Shown here: piece by piece, positions 33,488 to 48,600 of the stretch
Layout: each line of letters starts with the position of its first letter
Position numbering within the stretch: the stretch's first letter is position 1
NCBI GenBank assembly: GCA_009741485.1
Contig: CM019238.1
Span: 10,866,701 to 10,930,700 of the forward strand
Reading direction: 5' to 3'
DNA length: 64,000 nt
Source of the DNA: Malurus cyaneus samueli
Lineage: Eukaryota > Chordata > Aves > Passeriformes > Maluridae
The notes under the pieces: generated by a model
Seen by the model: only the letters and a program-made list of their open reading frames with translations
Database searches by the model: none
Told to the model about the DNA's origin: nothing
Program-made: the position numbers and the translations under genes

Positions 33488-36400
33488 GGAGAATCAAAGA
33501 GCCTACAGCTCCAGGAACACTGGGGCTGGGAAAGGTGTGCCAAGGTAATGATGGAAGGGCCCCAACATTGCTGATCCTACACCTTTCTGATCTGGACCAT
33601 CCCCTCTGCAGAGGGGACCGGGTGCTGTGCTTAGGATGGTACCCATAGCTCCTCTCTCCCTCCTGCCACCAGAGTTTGGGGGTTTTCACACTGCCACGGC
33701 ACATGGCTCTGCTGCAGGGGACTGAGTATGTGTGAATGCAAGGGTCACTCTGCAGGCAGGGACATGTCTGCTGCCAGATCCCCCACGGTCCTGCTGCCTC
33801 CAGAGCCAAAGCAGCATACGGCCCCCGAGCTTTTGGCACACAGGCTGCTGGAGTTTTGTCTGAGTACCTGATTTGGAAGGCAGTTTGCAAAGCCATGGAG
33901 GCCTGTCCTGCCTGACACAGTGCTTGCAGGCTGATGCTGGCACCAGGAGATTGGGCACTAGTGCAGGCCATGGAGCAACGTTCCAACTGTGCCACTTGGC
34001 AGGATAAACCTGCCTGTGCTGGCCTGGATCTGTGGCTGCTGCAGGCAGGGACAGGCAGGGACCCTGTGTCACACTCACAGCTCCCTCTGACCATTGGGGC
34101 CACCACCTCCAATAGGGCCCTGCTCATTCAGTACTTGTGAACAAGACAGGATCTTCCAGTCTTGCAGATTTAAACTCCTCATTTGTTTTTACAACAGCCA
34201 GATGAGCAGCTGACTCTACCAAGGCCCTAAAGAAAGACTTGCCCATTCTGTTTTGAGTATATATACCAGACGGAGAAGCGCCGTGCATGCAGCACAAAGA
34301 AACATGTCAAGGAACAGAAGAAAACAGTTTAAGAGATAATATCTGTGTATAAAAAGCACAATGAGTAACTGCTAGTATGAAATAAAGGCTCCTCCTTACT
34401 GGGGAAGCCACAGCCAAATTTTCAGGGAGCAGCTCCCCAGGACATCCCCAGTGCCCAGTGCCCAGAAAGACTCTCTGGAGTCTCAGAAACACCATCTGGA
34501 CATGGAGTACCTGCAGTTTGCAGTGCTATCCAGCAGTGAGCGTGATGCACCCTGCCAGCTTGCAGGAAAAGCAAATATTGACATTTTGGAGAAATTTGTA
34601 AATAGCATGTTGGATAAAACTTTATTTAAGCAGACAGGACCTTTATGCTCACAAGCAATGTGGAATCCAGTAAAGACCAAATGTCAGACTGTAGCCTTTA
34701 AAGAACAAGATGAATGACCACAGTAAAGGACACATTACAATAAGTAAATCTGCAGTAAATAAGCAGCCCTCAGAGCACTTGGAGGAAATAAGAGCTGATC
34801 CAGTGCCAACATTTCCCCTGGCCCCATGGCACGAGGTGCAGGACGTGCAGCAGAAGCCAATTGAGATGCTCATGCTGCTGATGGTGACCTGAACCAAAGG
34901 CAGAAGATTCCTCCTCCTTCTTCAGACTGTGGCAGTGCTGTCACAGCACATGCAGCTGCACCTGGGGCATTTCCCATGGAGCTGCTCCAAGGCAGAGCAG
35001 CAATGTTCCCTCAGGAGCAGAAGTGTGGGGTTCACACACCAACACCCTGATGCTGAACATAGGAACCAATCCCTCGGCAAAGAAAGGCAGGCACTCACCC
35101 CCCAAGGAGGGTCTGAGCTGGAAGGGGCCTCTCTGTGTGAAACACGCATTGCAGGGCATATTCTAAATAAAAGGGGGTGAGGTGGAGCATGGCATTGAGG
35201 CTCTTGGCATCCTTAGTGCCTGGGTGGCGCAGTCCTGGCCGGATGCACTGGCAGGGCAGGGGAGTGCACTCTGTTCTTTGCCAGCTATTCACTTGTGCCT
35301 CCAGCTAGCACTAAAAATAATTCCCTTTCAACAGCCTCAAGTTCATCACCAAAAGAGAACAAGCAGATTTAATTCATTTGAACTCAGCTTCGTCTAGTCT
35401 TCAAGGGGAAGATGAGAGGCTGGCTTTTGCATTTATTATTTATACAAGATGGAAACCTTTGGGGGTGCAGTGGCAGGGCCAGGTGGGGACTTCTGATAGC
35501 AACTGTGATAATCTGTCCTTTTTCCTGCTAATGAGTGTCAGGCCAGATCCAATCCCATCTGTGTCAGCAGTTCTGCTGAACCCGGGGGTTACACCAGTTT
35601 CAAATTCCTTCCCAGTTAAAGACTGAATAAAGGAAGCTCAGTGAGGCTGGAAGCCCGTGCAAAACCCTGCACAGCACAGGGAACTGTCCACATTCCAGGT
35701 AGAAATGATTGTTCACCTCCATACAGGTGATGGCCAAGTCAGAGACTTTTACAGGGGGTGACTGTCCCAGAGCTGTGGTGTCAGTAGAAAGCTCAGTCAA
35801 TGTTTTAAAGCATTTAACTTGGATGCTGGCAAAAACAGCTTATCGGGAAGCACAGTGTTTGTACTCTTGTTGGATGCATCTGGCCCTCAGCAGACTGAAA
35901 TTCAGGCTCCAGTGTCATCTCAGCCGCTTGCATTTGATTTACTCCTGAGGCATGATTTATGTATTTGTGCCTATTTCAGTTCATTAGATCTAAATATCAA
36001 CCATCTTGCTTCAACCTGAGGGCTCATCCAATTTTTCATGCTGATGTACCCTGACACAAAGTCAGCCAGGAATGTGAAACTATGGCAATATTTGCTTTGA
36101 GCCCACTGATCTGAGGTGTTCTGGGGTGGAACCGTGCCTGGCTGCCCAACCGAGGGCTCTCTGGTGCTGGGCTGGGCACGGGCACCCCTGGGGTGGCACC
36201 ATGGCCCTAATCAAGGGCACCATCAGGGCTCTGGCTCAGGGACTGGCTGCTGCTCCAGCACAGATTACACCTCAGTCCATGCTCTGAGGAGGCTGTTGTG
36301 GGAAAATGCTGATGGGACTTGTGCTGTTTATTTGCTGTGGGCCAACAACTAGCAACAAGAAACCACAAATTGCACCTGGCTGTACAAAGACAAAGGCAGT

Positions 36401-39400
36401 TCTGTGGGGTGGCTTCAGAAATCAAGGAACGGGACCCACAGATTGTCTGTAATGTAATGCTTTACAAATGCACCCGTATCCTCTCCCAAATGTCTTCCCA
36501 AATATCCGGGTGAGCTGACAACCATCTGTCCCAGATGCCACTGTACTCCAGGCCTCACTGTCCACCAGCAAAGCTCAAGCTCCAGTTTGTAGGTTCAGCC
36601 TGAACAGCCTCAGAAGAGCTGAGAGCTGTCTCAGGGCATGAAGCTTGGGCAGCTCTTTGCTCAGGAAAGCTCAGCAGTGATGTAGACAGGTCACTGTGCA
36701 TGTGTTGTGTCTTTGTTAAATATAAAATTAAAGAAAGAGCAAACTAGGAAATGGCAAAACTTTCCACTACTGCTTTGGGACAGAAACAACTTCCCAGGGC
36801 TTGCTCAAAGCAAAGTTGCACCACCTTCTCAAATATGTGTAATTAGTTTTGTGCTCTGGTAATCGCATCTATTAAGAGCAAGTAAAACACTCAAAATTAT
36901 TGAAAAAAAAATGTCCTGTCTGGTAGCTGGGAAGATGCTGCTCTATATGGGAGTGACTTGTCTTTATCTACAGAGCAGCAGCTTGTCCCAGCCCTGGCTG
37001 TGGGGATGACAGATGCTCTGGTGATGCTCAGGGTGAATTAATCTGCCCTTCCGGGTGGGAGGTGGGCTCTGTGTGTGCCCAAAGAGCACCAGGAGTGGGT
37101 CAGCCCTGGTGGCTGGAGCTTTCCTCAGTTCAGCTCCGTGTACATCCCTGTGCCACTGCTGCAAGGCTCTCAGGTTCCACCAGCCCTGGCATCTTTTCCT
37201 CCCCACCCACAGGAGAAGCAGACTGGCCTTAGGGCACAGCCATGTCAGGGGGCTGTGGTGTCCACCGCACGGGGCTTGGGGCAGGAAAAGCCCCAGACAG
37301 CAGCAGCCAGGAGGAGCAGCGTGTATCGCTGCAGGGAGGACCTTGCACACTGGGGCAGGAACCCTCCCATTCCCAGGGGCACCCCGGCGCTGATAAAAGA
37401 CAATTTCCCACACATTCTGCAGTTTACAGAGTGATTAGCTTCCATGCTCATTCCCAGCGGGAGGTCGCTGAATTATAATTGGACACATGACGTAGCAAGG
37501 GCGTAACTTAACTCCTCAGAAACCTTTTCTGAAGCAGATGAGTATCTTGATTGTGCTGTCTGCAGTTCTAGCCAAATGTTTGCTGAACAAGGCGTGTTTG
37601 TTATCGCGATCCAATGCACCCTCCGGTGCTGCGGGTGCTGAGGCAGCGGCTCTGAGCCTGGGAGAAGCCGCAGGTGGGTCCGGGACTCGCCAGCCCCAGG
37701 CTGTGCTGCCTGCGGGCACAGGGAATGCACCGGGATACACACAGCCACAGCTCTGCTCCCTGAGCTTGGTCACAAGCATTGGGCTTTGAAATACGGACAG
37801 CTATTTGGGGTTTTTTAATGTGTTTTTCTAAAAATCCTACACAATACTGTGGGAGTTTTAATTCGCGTTTTTTTTTCTGATAAATTTATCAGGTAATGTA
37901 ATTTTATTTTTTTAACCATCTACAATTTCAATCAACTTGTGCATATGTTCTGAAGGGAAAAATTTGAAGTTAATTTTCCCAGCAGCTGCAGAGCTGTTTG
38001 ACCAGTAAGTATTGGGGGGCACAGCTGGCAAGCAGGCACAAAGCACATCCCCCTGGATCCCCCGGCCCTGAAATGTCTTCCTTCGGGTCCAAAGGGACCT
38101 GGGAAGCCACCCCAGACAGCTCATCCCTATCAAGAGGCGACACGTCTTGAAACAAAACCCACAGACGGCGCTGGCGGCTGCGCTCAAAGCGCAGCTCGGT
38201 CTCCCCGAGCCTTTGGGGCAGAATTTCCCTGCCATCAGGGGGAGATTAACGTGGGATGGAGCACTGAGCTGCCATGTGGAACTGGAGAAGCCCTTTCAAA
38301 GTTCTGCATTACATCATAAAAGCTTTAATCATTAACGAAAACAGAGAGGGATAAAAATAGCACAGCCTGTGTGTAACACACTGTGGCACATCTGGTTACA
38401 CGAGTCACTTTAAAGCACAGATTTTTTTTTTTTTTTTAAGAAGGGGGACCTCTAATGTTGTTTGTTAATCCCTTGCAGACAGGCTAATAGCAAAGGAAAC
38501 AATTAGAAAATTATCTGAATCCAAGTTGGCACAAGGAACTCTCTATATGCTACAAATACATGTATTTTGGCAGTGGAAATTTAAGGGAACGGCATCCACA
38601 TCTGATTTCGAAAGAATTACTGAGTACTTATTTTTGTCAGCCAATTCCCTTTAGGGAATCGCTCAGGGAAAGAACATCCAAGGGGCAGCAAAGCAATATC
38701 TCAACAAACGCCTGAAAAGACAAGCTGTGATTTCAAAGTTAGAGGAAACATTTTTAAATGCTCAGTAAGTACTTGCCAAGGGCTCAGATGTGTCTGGATT
38801 TCCACCAGCCTCTTCTCCCTCTGTTCCCTTGGGGATCTCTCTCCTGCAAGAGGCTTCACACCGAGGACAGGCTGAGATGCTTCCAACCCATAGTGGCCAC
38901 ACACAGGGACAGCGACAATAAAGGCAGAGCTGGGTGTGACCTGACCGGGGCTGGCACTGATTTCCCAGCATTTAGTGGCTCTTAAAGGGTTTGTTATCAC
39001 TGCACTCTCAGAGGTGTCAGCACATCCAGAGCTGAAAGTGGGACGGATGTCCCCAAAGACATGAACTGCTTTTGCTTTGAATTAAGTTTAAATAAACAGA
39101 GTTAAAGACCATCTGGCTGAGGGATTGTAGGGGAGCGATCCAGCAGAGAAAACAAAAGTGAGGTGGTAATGTTAGCGACAGCTTTTGAGCAGAAAGGGCC
39201 CGAAGGTTGTGTCTTTGTCCTAATTTTACACTGTTGGTTTCATACCTTTCCTTGTATCCTGAGGAGAGTTATTACAAGGTATAAATAGCAGTGGCTGAGA
39301 ACAGAGCAATAGCTTTGTCTCTTCTGCAGCAGAGACAATAGCTACGGAGCATTAAACAAGCAAAAATCACTTGAAGTAATAAGCAAAACTGATGAGTTTC

Positions 39401-42400
39401 ATTCACGCTTGTAAACACAATTACGTTCTGTGATGATACCTGTGACTCTGCACTTTCAAATCTCAGACTAAAGCTGATGGGGCTGAGAGGAGACCGCTCT
39501 TCCCTGAGTTCCCATGAGCCCCATACAGATGTCTCAAACAGCAGAGCCCAGGCTCAGCGATGCCCCGTCCTCCTCAAAGTGGGGCAAATGCTTTGAACAG
39601 AGATGTGAAAATATGAGAGCAACAAGAAGCACTTCATTGACGCAAATCCCCAGTATGGATGGAGCTCAGGGCTGCTGGATGGCTGCAGGGCAGGAGCGTG
39701 TGGTGTGGCCATTGTTAGTGCCTGTGGCCATTGGCTTAGCCACTCCTGTGATGAGCGGGACAGCGTGAGCAGCAGCAAGTTTCAGTGAGCTCAAAACATA
39801 GTCCAGGGTAGAATCTCAGGGCTGACACACTGCGTCCTGTTTCTGACTGAATTTTCCTCCATAGCCTTCTCCCATCTGTCCTATTTGTTGGTCTGTGCAC
39901 TTTTAACTCCCTTTCAAAAAATGCAAAGAATTCCTATTTGACAGCATTGCCCCAAAAGCTGGAGTTGTGGCATAGAAAGAAAAAGCTTTTGTAGAAATAA
40001 TTTTTTAAGTGTCCTTTTACTGAGGCTTTCACAGAAGTAGCAACAGCAAATTAGCCTTGTCCCTGGTAGAGGCCTCAGCATCGTCTTTGAAGTTCCTTGA
40101 TGATTAGCCAGCAACTGGAAAAATGGTTCCTGTTCCAACAGTGAAGCGAGGCATACTGAGCAAGTTTTGCTCTTTAATAGAAAGTTTCTTTTTGTACGGT
40201 TATGACCTTCTTTAAGATAGGAAACTTTCTGAAAAAAACAGGAAAACCAGAAAAAACAGCTAGAAAATGTTTAGCAGTGGCACTGCTGGACCTGTGGTGT
40301 TTTGAGAATGGAATTGGGATACAGATTCTTTGAAGACACAGATTTTTGTGTGACATTGCTGGAGCTGGAAGAATCAACACTCTTTTGCACATACAACCAC
40401 ACTTCAAGTCTAACAGAGCAGATGTGGTCTTGAAATGCAGATGGAGCAGAAGTGTGCTGGGCTAACTGATGGTGATGGGCAATTGAACTGTCTGGAAAAT
40501 GAGAGCTCAGAGCCCACAGAGCGGCAGCCCGGGGTGGCAGGGATGTGACAGGGCAGCTGTGCTGCACTGCAGTGTTGGACTGACACTCCAATTTCACGTG
40601 GACAAGTAACACAAACAAGGGCAGGTCAGAGGGTCACACCCCTGCTCTGCAGATCGTTTCAAAGCTTTGGGGAAAAACCTCGAATTTTCCATAAGGAAAT
40701 GTGACAGTTCCTCCCAGGCCATGAGCAGAGTTGTCAGAACCCTTCCTCCTCCTCCTCCTCCTACCTGCTTCCATAGGCAGCTGGGGGTGCGGGAGAGGGG
40801 TCTTCTGCTGCAGCTTGTGGGGATGGGGATAGAACAGGGACTGATGTGGAGACTGCAATCACACCTTGTGGGAAGCAGCTCTGCAAATCCTAAATATCTC
40901 CTATTGCTCTTGGCGAGCAGTGGGTTCACATCAGCAGGTAGGTGTGACAGTGACCTCTCAAATACTACAGGAATCTTCTGGCAATGGGATACTCTTCTTT
41001 CTGAAAAACAAAAGCAAGAAGCTATTTTTAACAGTTTGATTTCAGAGGTCAGTATATTAAAATATTTATTGGATCTCCACTCTCGCAAGGGTGTGTTTGT
41101 TCCTTTGTAGCTGCTTCATGTTTCTGATTATGTTTTTGCCGTTCTTATGTTGTTCCAGCTAAAACAGCAACTTTTACAACCCTCCTCTGCACATTTTCCA
41201 TGTTTGTGCTACACAGAGTAACTGAGAAAACAGCACTCATGGCGAGAACTAAATCATGCCTGGACCAGTGGATGCAGTTGCTGTAGCAGAAGTTTGTATT
41301 AAATTGCTGCTTGGGAGGGACCAGTTCCTCCACTGATTCCCACAGCCACCAGCACCTCTCAGGGATCAGCAGGATGTCAGGGAGGCACCACGAGGCATCC
41401 TGGCTGCTCTTGTGTCTGGGGTGCTTCATGTCCCAAACCCCCAAGGGCAAAGGGATGGGTGAATCATTGGCTTTTTCTTTTTGACACTTGCTCTGTATTC
41501 GGCAGCACCAGGATGAAGTGACACTGTGGAACCCAGGCTTTCCTGTAGATTTGGGTTAAACTATCACAGTCCCTTGTTAGATTCAGGGCTTACCTGGAAA
41601 ACCTTGTCCTTATGGTAATCCTCATTAAAATATAGGAAATGCAGTGATCCAGCAGTGTATCAGGCAGCAGTTTGAACAAGCATCACTGGGATAAGTCCAT
41701 GTCTCTGTGACCTGACCAGGAGGTTTTGCTGGCAGGGTCTCCCAGACCCATGGGGGAAGACAGAGGCAGTTGAGCAGTTATTTCAGGGGTATGGTGGAGC
41801 ATCAACTCTAGAGTGAACCACTGAAATTTCATTTTAATGTCTTTCCACTCAGCTCCAGGCTACAATTCAATTAAAATACAGATGCACTGTGTTGAAGTGT
41901 AATTCCTCTCTACCCCTCAGGGGCTACACAGTAAAAAGCAGGCAGCATCCAGGATACCCAGTTCTGGGCATCAGCAACACCATGGGGAAGTGGGAAAGAT
42001 GCAGTGAGGCAGAAGCAATATTTTTTTTCAGACATTGTGGGTGATAAAGAGGTGGGAACAGTGAAAATTGCTGCTGTTGGAAATGTGCATTTTTAGTGCT
42101 AAGTCTGCTGATGAAAAAAATAGTCACTGGAAGTACCTCAATGTCTTTTTTTCTTCTAAAAAGCCCATGATATTTAGGAACTGCCTCTGGGGTACCTCAT
42201 ACAAAGAGTTCATGCAAGGAGACTAAAAAAAAGGTCAAGCAGCTACACAGTGGTGCCCTGAGACAGAAGCTCTGAGGATGGCCGTGATTTTTCTCATTTA
42301 ATGAGAATCCTCATTTAATTTTTTTTATAAACTGACTCTGTGCCAGGAGGAGTCACAGAGAAGGCACATCCCCCCACTGGGACACATGAGCTGGCCAGGA

Positions 42401-45400
42401 AATGAAGTTGAATATTAAAGATATTACATGCATACTAAAAATAATTTTAAAAGATGCTCTGAATTCCTCCCTGAATAATAAAAAAAGCAAAACAAGAACA
42501 AAAACCTAAAGTAATCAGGCATCCCTGCAGGACCATTGCACAGCCTTTACCATGGACCAGACAGGACAGGGCTCAGCCCATGGACTGTGTGTGCTGTGTC
42601 TTCTCCTCCCGAAGGGAAATGAAGAAGCAGTTTTGTTTTCCCCTCTCTGCCTGACCACCTGGATTAGAGCTTCCCTAAGGATCCCTGCCTGGCACTGAAG
42701 GGAGATAGAGAGCAGATATCTGGGGCATCTGAAAGGAAATGGAGCATCTGCCTCATAAAGCTCCTCAAATCCCTAGCTGTGCAGGCTCCAATCATCACAC
42801 AAAACCACTATCACAGGGCCCAGACAACAAAAACCCTGGAGAAAAGACACTCAGGGCTCACTCCTGTGCCTCTGGTTTTACTGGCACCAAGAGGAGCACT
42901 TGCTCTGCTTGCTTGTCAGACATTCACAGCTATTTCCAGGAGCCTTCCAAGGATATTTTGAAAACACTTTCTATATAGTTTAATGGAAATAATTTCCAAT
43001 GATGTGTTGAGCCAAGTGAAGCACAGATTCACTGACACAGACACCCCACACTACTGTGTTACTTTCAATATTTCATTTCCCTGCTCCGTGTAAGGGTTTG
43101 CCTCTGTACCCTGTAGAAGATGCTCTGTGGGATCCCCATCCCATTCTCCCAGGGTGGTGTTTACAGCCGTCAGAGCCTGCAGCTGAACCCAGCAGTAAAT
43201 AAGGAGTTTCGAAAGCAATTGGCTGGGTTCACCTCCAGTATTTATCCTGCTGCCAAACACCTATAATCTCCCTGCCAATACTGATGACCTGTTATTTACA
43301 ACCCCCACTTTATGCTAATTCATTTGGTCTCCTCGAAGGGAGAATTACACACTGCTGAGAACTTCTGCCAAAAGACAGAGAATCAAGTTCTAATGTTAAA
43401 ATAGTATCTCGGCACTGCCCCCGCAAAAACAAGGAGGGTTTTTCCAGTGCTTGGGGCACAGCCAGGAGAGCTGGTGCTGATCCGGGTTTCTGTCAGCATC
43501 GATACTCTTTGCTGTCCCTTCTCTTTCTCAAAATTTAGGACAACCTATTGAGGGACAGAGAACCTGCCTATGCAGTTTCATGAGCCCTCTGTGTGGCATT
43601 AGGCTGTAAAGGAGATGGACCAGAACCAGTGAAACCATGATAGTACACCCTGAATGATGATTCCCTCCCTAAATGAAGGCCATTTCCAGAAACTTCTGAA
43701 GAGAGTAAATCTCTGTGGTCAGCATGGACATTCCTGGGCAGACCTTGTGTAGTCTGTTCAGGAGCTGTGAACCTTTCAAGGAGCTCAGCTTGTTTCTTCT
43801 CTAATATGAGTTGTGTTGTATTTTTGTTTGTGAATTTTACCTTCCTTATGCCATTTACTCAGGATCAGCAGGAGCCTCCAAAATTTGCCTCTGCCCTCCC
43901 TGCTGTAACAGATCTTGGTGTTACCTACTGAGGATGCAGTAGCTGAAATGTTCCCTTGTACATAAAGCATTGGACTGAACATCTTTGTTTTCTCTCTGCA
44001 GTAATTATCCTAGTGCTGCACAGGAAGATAAAGGCACAGAATTATACAGCAGTCACGGCTCAAAACTTGGGATTTATACCCGTGCAGCTCCTGCAGTAAA
44101 ATACCCTGTAATGAGATAGCTGGTGTCACCGGGTTCTGCTGATGCTGTGCACCCTGCAGCATCTGGGTGGTGCAAACTCATTTCACAACAATTTGTTTAT
44201 CTCTGCAGAAATAAACCCTTCACTGTTGCTGCTTCAGTGCTGATTGGCCTTACCAGAGGTGCCTAAATCTGCCTCAGGGCAGATTCCCTCGCCTTCAAGA
44301 ATATCATGATGAGGCACTACATTTTATCCTGTGGCAATGCGAAACTTTTTTTTTGAAGCACTGTTTTGGGAAAGGGTTATCCTGTGTTCTCTTGGCCATA
44401 TTTTGAAATAGCTCAGAGGGCGCTAAGATACTTTACTACTGGGTGAGCTGAGCTGATGAATGGAGTCATTCCACACTGCTGACAGTCACTAAATTCACTC
44501 CACTTGGAGCCATTGAGCTGCTCTTGCTTGGAGATGGATTTGTTAATGTGTTTCCTGACAGCGATCAATAATTTATTTTATATTCATTGTGAGCTCTAAT
44601 TGGGAGTGAACCCTAAAGACAGATTGCTTTGATATAAGAAATATCGACTGCTGTAGAAAGCCCATTTAGCAGCTCACGTTGTGGGGAATGAGAGCACACA
44701 GCTACTTTTGTGATGTTAGAGGGGATCAGAAGCAGCTCTTCTGCCAGGACATGGCCAGGTTGTGTCACACCCAACTTCGGTCAGATCTTACAACTTTCAC
44801 ATGAGCAGAACTCCAGAGATCACCATGAGTGTTTTGCAAAAGGCAAGCAAAATCCAGCCATTAATGCTTTCCTTTTTCTGGTAAATAAAATAATACATGA
44901 CAGAAGTTTATATTTTGCTTTGATATTGTAGTAATAAATGGTAACTTATTAAGACAAACAGGGTTTTCTATAGTTCTATCCTTGCTGCTAGTTATAAGGA
45001 ACCAAAGGTGCATTGCTTTCTTCACCACAGGAAGAAATTCCCAGGTCTCAAGCCAGTTTCTGGATTATGCCATGTGCAGTGAGAAAGGAGGAGAGCAGGG
45101 CTGTATTTCAAGGCTATATTTCCTCATTGAGAGCCACTGCTCTCCTTGCTGCTCCAGGGAGAATTGCAGATATATAATCCCTCCATCTGGCACAGGCCAC
45201 GTTTCCTGCATCCTGCCTGAACTGTGTTGGCTGGAGCAGTTTCCTCTGCTGGCACTTGTTCCTTGTTCGTCCCCACCTGTGGGAATGGAAAGGAAGATGA
45301 AAGTGATGTTATTTATCTTGCTGCATTCCTGGCGGTGTAGAGCTCCTGTTTCCTCTTAGTGATAAGAAAGACCTGCTTCGCCAGTTTTATGAGTTAAAAG

Positions 45401-45581
45401 TAAGGTGATTTTACTCAAATTGAGAACTATTAGTGTTTTGAAATTCCTGCCATGTTCTGAAAGCTGCCCTGCAGTCATATGAGGGGAGTTGGAACCATTT
45501 GCCAGCGGGGAAACAAAAGCAGAAGCGTGCAATGACAAATTGTTTAGCCTGGAGAATACACAGTTTACAGTGGTGGAAGTA

Positions 45582-45617
45582 GTGGTGATTAGGAATTCTG
45601 TGGTGATTAGGAATTCT
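45582..45617. repeat. Perfect 18-bp tandem duplication
   Basis: GTGGTGATTAGGAATTCT occurs twice without a mismatch and is followed by GTG, the start of a third copy. The absence of mismatches suggests a recent slippage event. Confidence 0.9.
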
Positions 45618-48600
45618 GTGCAAAAAGTGCTGTTCCAGTTGTTGCCCAAGCTAGAAGAACAGTGAGAACTCGCAGAAGACATTGATTAACTCTGCATTTC
45701 TGTTGGCTGTTGGAACTTGTATATGGTGAATGCGAACATAATTATTTCATGAATCATAAAACATCCCCGTGCTGGCACCTCAAAGCTCAATCCTGGTACA
45801 GTCTGCTGTACAGACATTAAAAAAAAAATAAAAGAGAGATTGATGGAGATGACACTAAACACCTTATTGTAGTGCATTTTTTAAATCTATGGGGTAGAAA
45901 GCAAGTATTGTATTTTGCTTTTTTTCCCTCTGTCATTTGTTGGAAGCATTTCCTGACTTGCACTACTTCCCTTTTTGCCTAACAGTGAAAAAGAATTACA
46001 CCTGGTTATTTTTTCCCCAGGACTGTAAGAGCTACAAAACAAGCCAAACTTTAGAAAATACACAATGAAGATACAAAACTGACATTAAAAAAAATCTCAA
46101 ATAACTGAGACTTGCTGATAATCTGTAACTCAAACTTCAGATTCCTACCCCTCTCTGGACTGCCTCAAAATATGTATCAGAAATCAAGAAAATGCACTGT
46201 AGAGAAATGATGCAACCAAAGTATTAGTTAAGTTACACCCCTCTTCTTTATAAATTTAAATCTCAAAGAGAGCAAGCAAGGAAAGACTTTACAGGAAAAG
46301 TCCTGTGTTAAAAATGAAATCTGCTGTGGAAGAATACCTGAATTACCAAAGAAATGGCTGAGATTATCAAAGACTTGACTGAGTCCTACTCCAAATTCAG
46401 GTACAACCTACAGCCTGCCCCAGCTCCCAAATGGTTCTCTGCCTCAGCCAAGGAAAAGCACTCTCTGATCTTTTGATAGTGATATTTTATTATAACATTT
46501 GATAGCATGAAGAAATCTATTTTAAAAATAGCTATTCCTCTAAATCTGAAATTCTGCTTCACTGATTTTCGCTGCAGGAAAAACATGATAAACTCCAAAA
46601 TGACTTCAGAGGAAATGACAAGTTCCACTGCTGTTTATTGAGTGAAATGCTTCGAGGGAAGTGAAGACTCGGGGCTGGGACTGGCAGACTGCAGCTGGTA
46701 AAGGTTGTTATTTGTCAGTGCTGATGTTCCCAAGGAAGGCTTCCAAAACAATTTAGTCAGCTGAGGATGAGGGGGTCCTTGCTGCAAATGGAAAAGCTGC
46801 AATCATACTTTGCAAGACAAAGTGGGTGAAACATTTTGTGTCCACCATAAGAGGCTGTACAAGCTGTACCCTGGGCGATGGATCTTCGACTGTCTGATCC
46901 CCACTTCACCCTTTCATGCAAAGCTGGTGTGATGCAGAATGTAAAATCTACTGGTATGGCTTGAAAAGAATAAGTCAATCAGCAATCTTAGCATGTACGA
47001 GTTTTAAAAATAGCATTAAAATGTCGGTGTTGCTTTTATATCAGTCCTTCATGGCCTCAGACTACAGAGGTTTTTGTTGCACTGGACAATGTAAGGATGT
47101 AAGTGGCGTATTTAGGTCAGATTCTCTCTTTGTAGTTGTTGGGTTAAATTTTAGAACCACTCTCAATCCTTGAGGCATTTAAATCTCAGCTTGCTCTGGA
47201 TGGCCTCCTTTCTGCCTGAATGCTAGTTACAGACTGTACTCCCTGCAGTCATCTTCTCTGATTTCCCCATCTTTCCTTCCACTCCCTCACATTTCATTTG
47301 TCTTCCCCAACTCCTAAGATTTGATTCAATTGTAACCTAAATGTTTTTTTTCTCTCTTTTTTTTTTTCTTCCACATGATGAATTTTAATGCTCAGTGGCC
47401 AAAATAACTCCCCCTTCCTACATATTTTAATATTTCAACTGTGTCTCTCCAGTGAGATGCTCCATTTACATTGGAAATGTTTCTCTGAGAGTAGCAATGA
47501 TTTTTATGCTGATTTCTTCCCTGTGCTGTGGTGGGTTTGCCAGGTAGAGAAGGGCAGGATGTCCAAGCTGTCTGTGGTTCCCCACTGCCCCAAAAATTGC
47601 CATTTCAGTGGTGGGTGACTGTGGGGAGGGCAAAGAGAAACAAAACATTAAGAGGGCAAAGAGACATGAGACATTCAAAGTGGTATCGAGGAAAATTAAT
47701 ATTTAGGTTGTTGTTTAGCCCTCATTTTTACATTTGGATGGTGAAAAAAGGTTAAAAATCAAGGCTTGTGTGTGCAGGGTTTATCGGTATTATAATTTAA
47801 TTTAAAATGCTTTTGTGTGCCAGCACACACCAGGCACTTATTTCCTCTTCCAAGCACTGGGAACAACTCTGATGTCTGGTACTTTTGTAATGTAAAGGCA
47901 CTGACCATGCAAGGAGAGATATTTCAGATGTCTTTTTAACAAAGTTTCAATATGTATTTTAGTGTCATTTGTTTTCAAAGCCTTCCTGCAGCCCTTGAGG
48001 GAGGCATGGCCCTGACTGTGCACCTCAGCTGGCTCTGATCTGACCAGTGCTGGGGTGCTGAGGAGGGTAATTCCCATTTCTCTGCCCTAAAGCATGGGGC
48101 TGGAAGGTGAAATTTCCATTTTTTCATGCTGGGCACCAAAGGTATCTTGTGTTTGGATCTCTGGACAGGGAAGGAGGCTGCCAGGCTGTGTTTCTTATAG
48201 GAAATATCTGGGAAATGGGGAGGCTTTCCTTGCTGATGTTCCTGGAAAGTGGCTGGTGCCTCCTGGGTGCTGTAGGAGGTGGAGATGGAGTAGGACAGCA
48301 TGGTGGAGCACTGCTCTGCCGTCTAGGGATTTTTATTTTGACAACCTCCTTGGGGAATTTACCACTTCATACCATAGGGAAACACCAAGAATAGAGTGCA
48401 GGTACACTTCACTGTGAATGAAGATATTTTTATGAGGATTCATCAGTCTCAGCAAAGTGATTTCCTGCTGCTCAGACCCCTCTCTCTCTGCTGGAGGCTG
48501 CAGTGATGCTCAGAGCCACTCCAGAGGATCAGCTGCTGAGCAGCTCCATTCTGTCCCGCCTTTGGGAAGGGCTGGCAGCCTGCAGGAGCAGCCTGAGCCC

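Noticed and set aside
37590..37690. Possible first exon with donor-like GCCGCAG|GTGGGT at about 37,672
   Set aside because: Local GC is only modest, there is no clear CpG island or promoter motif, and no downstream exon; a lone donor is not enough.
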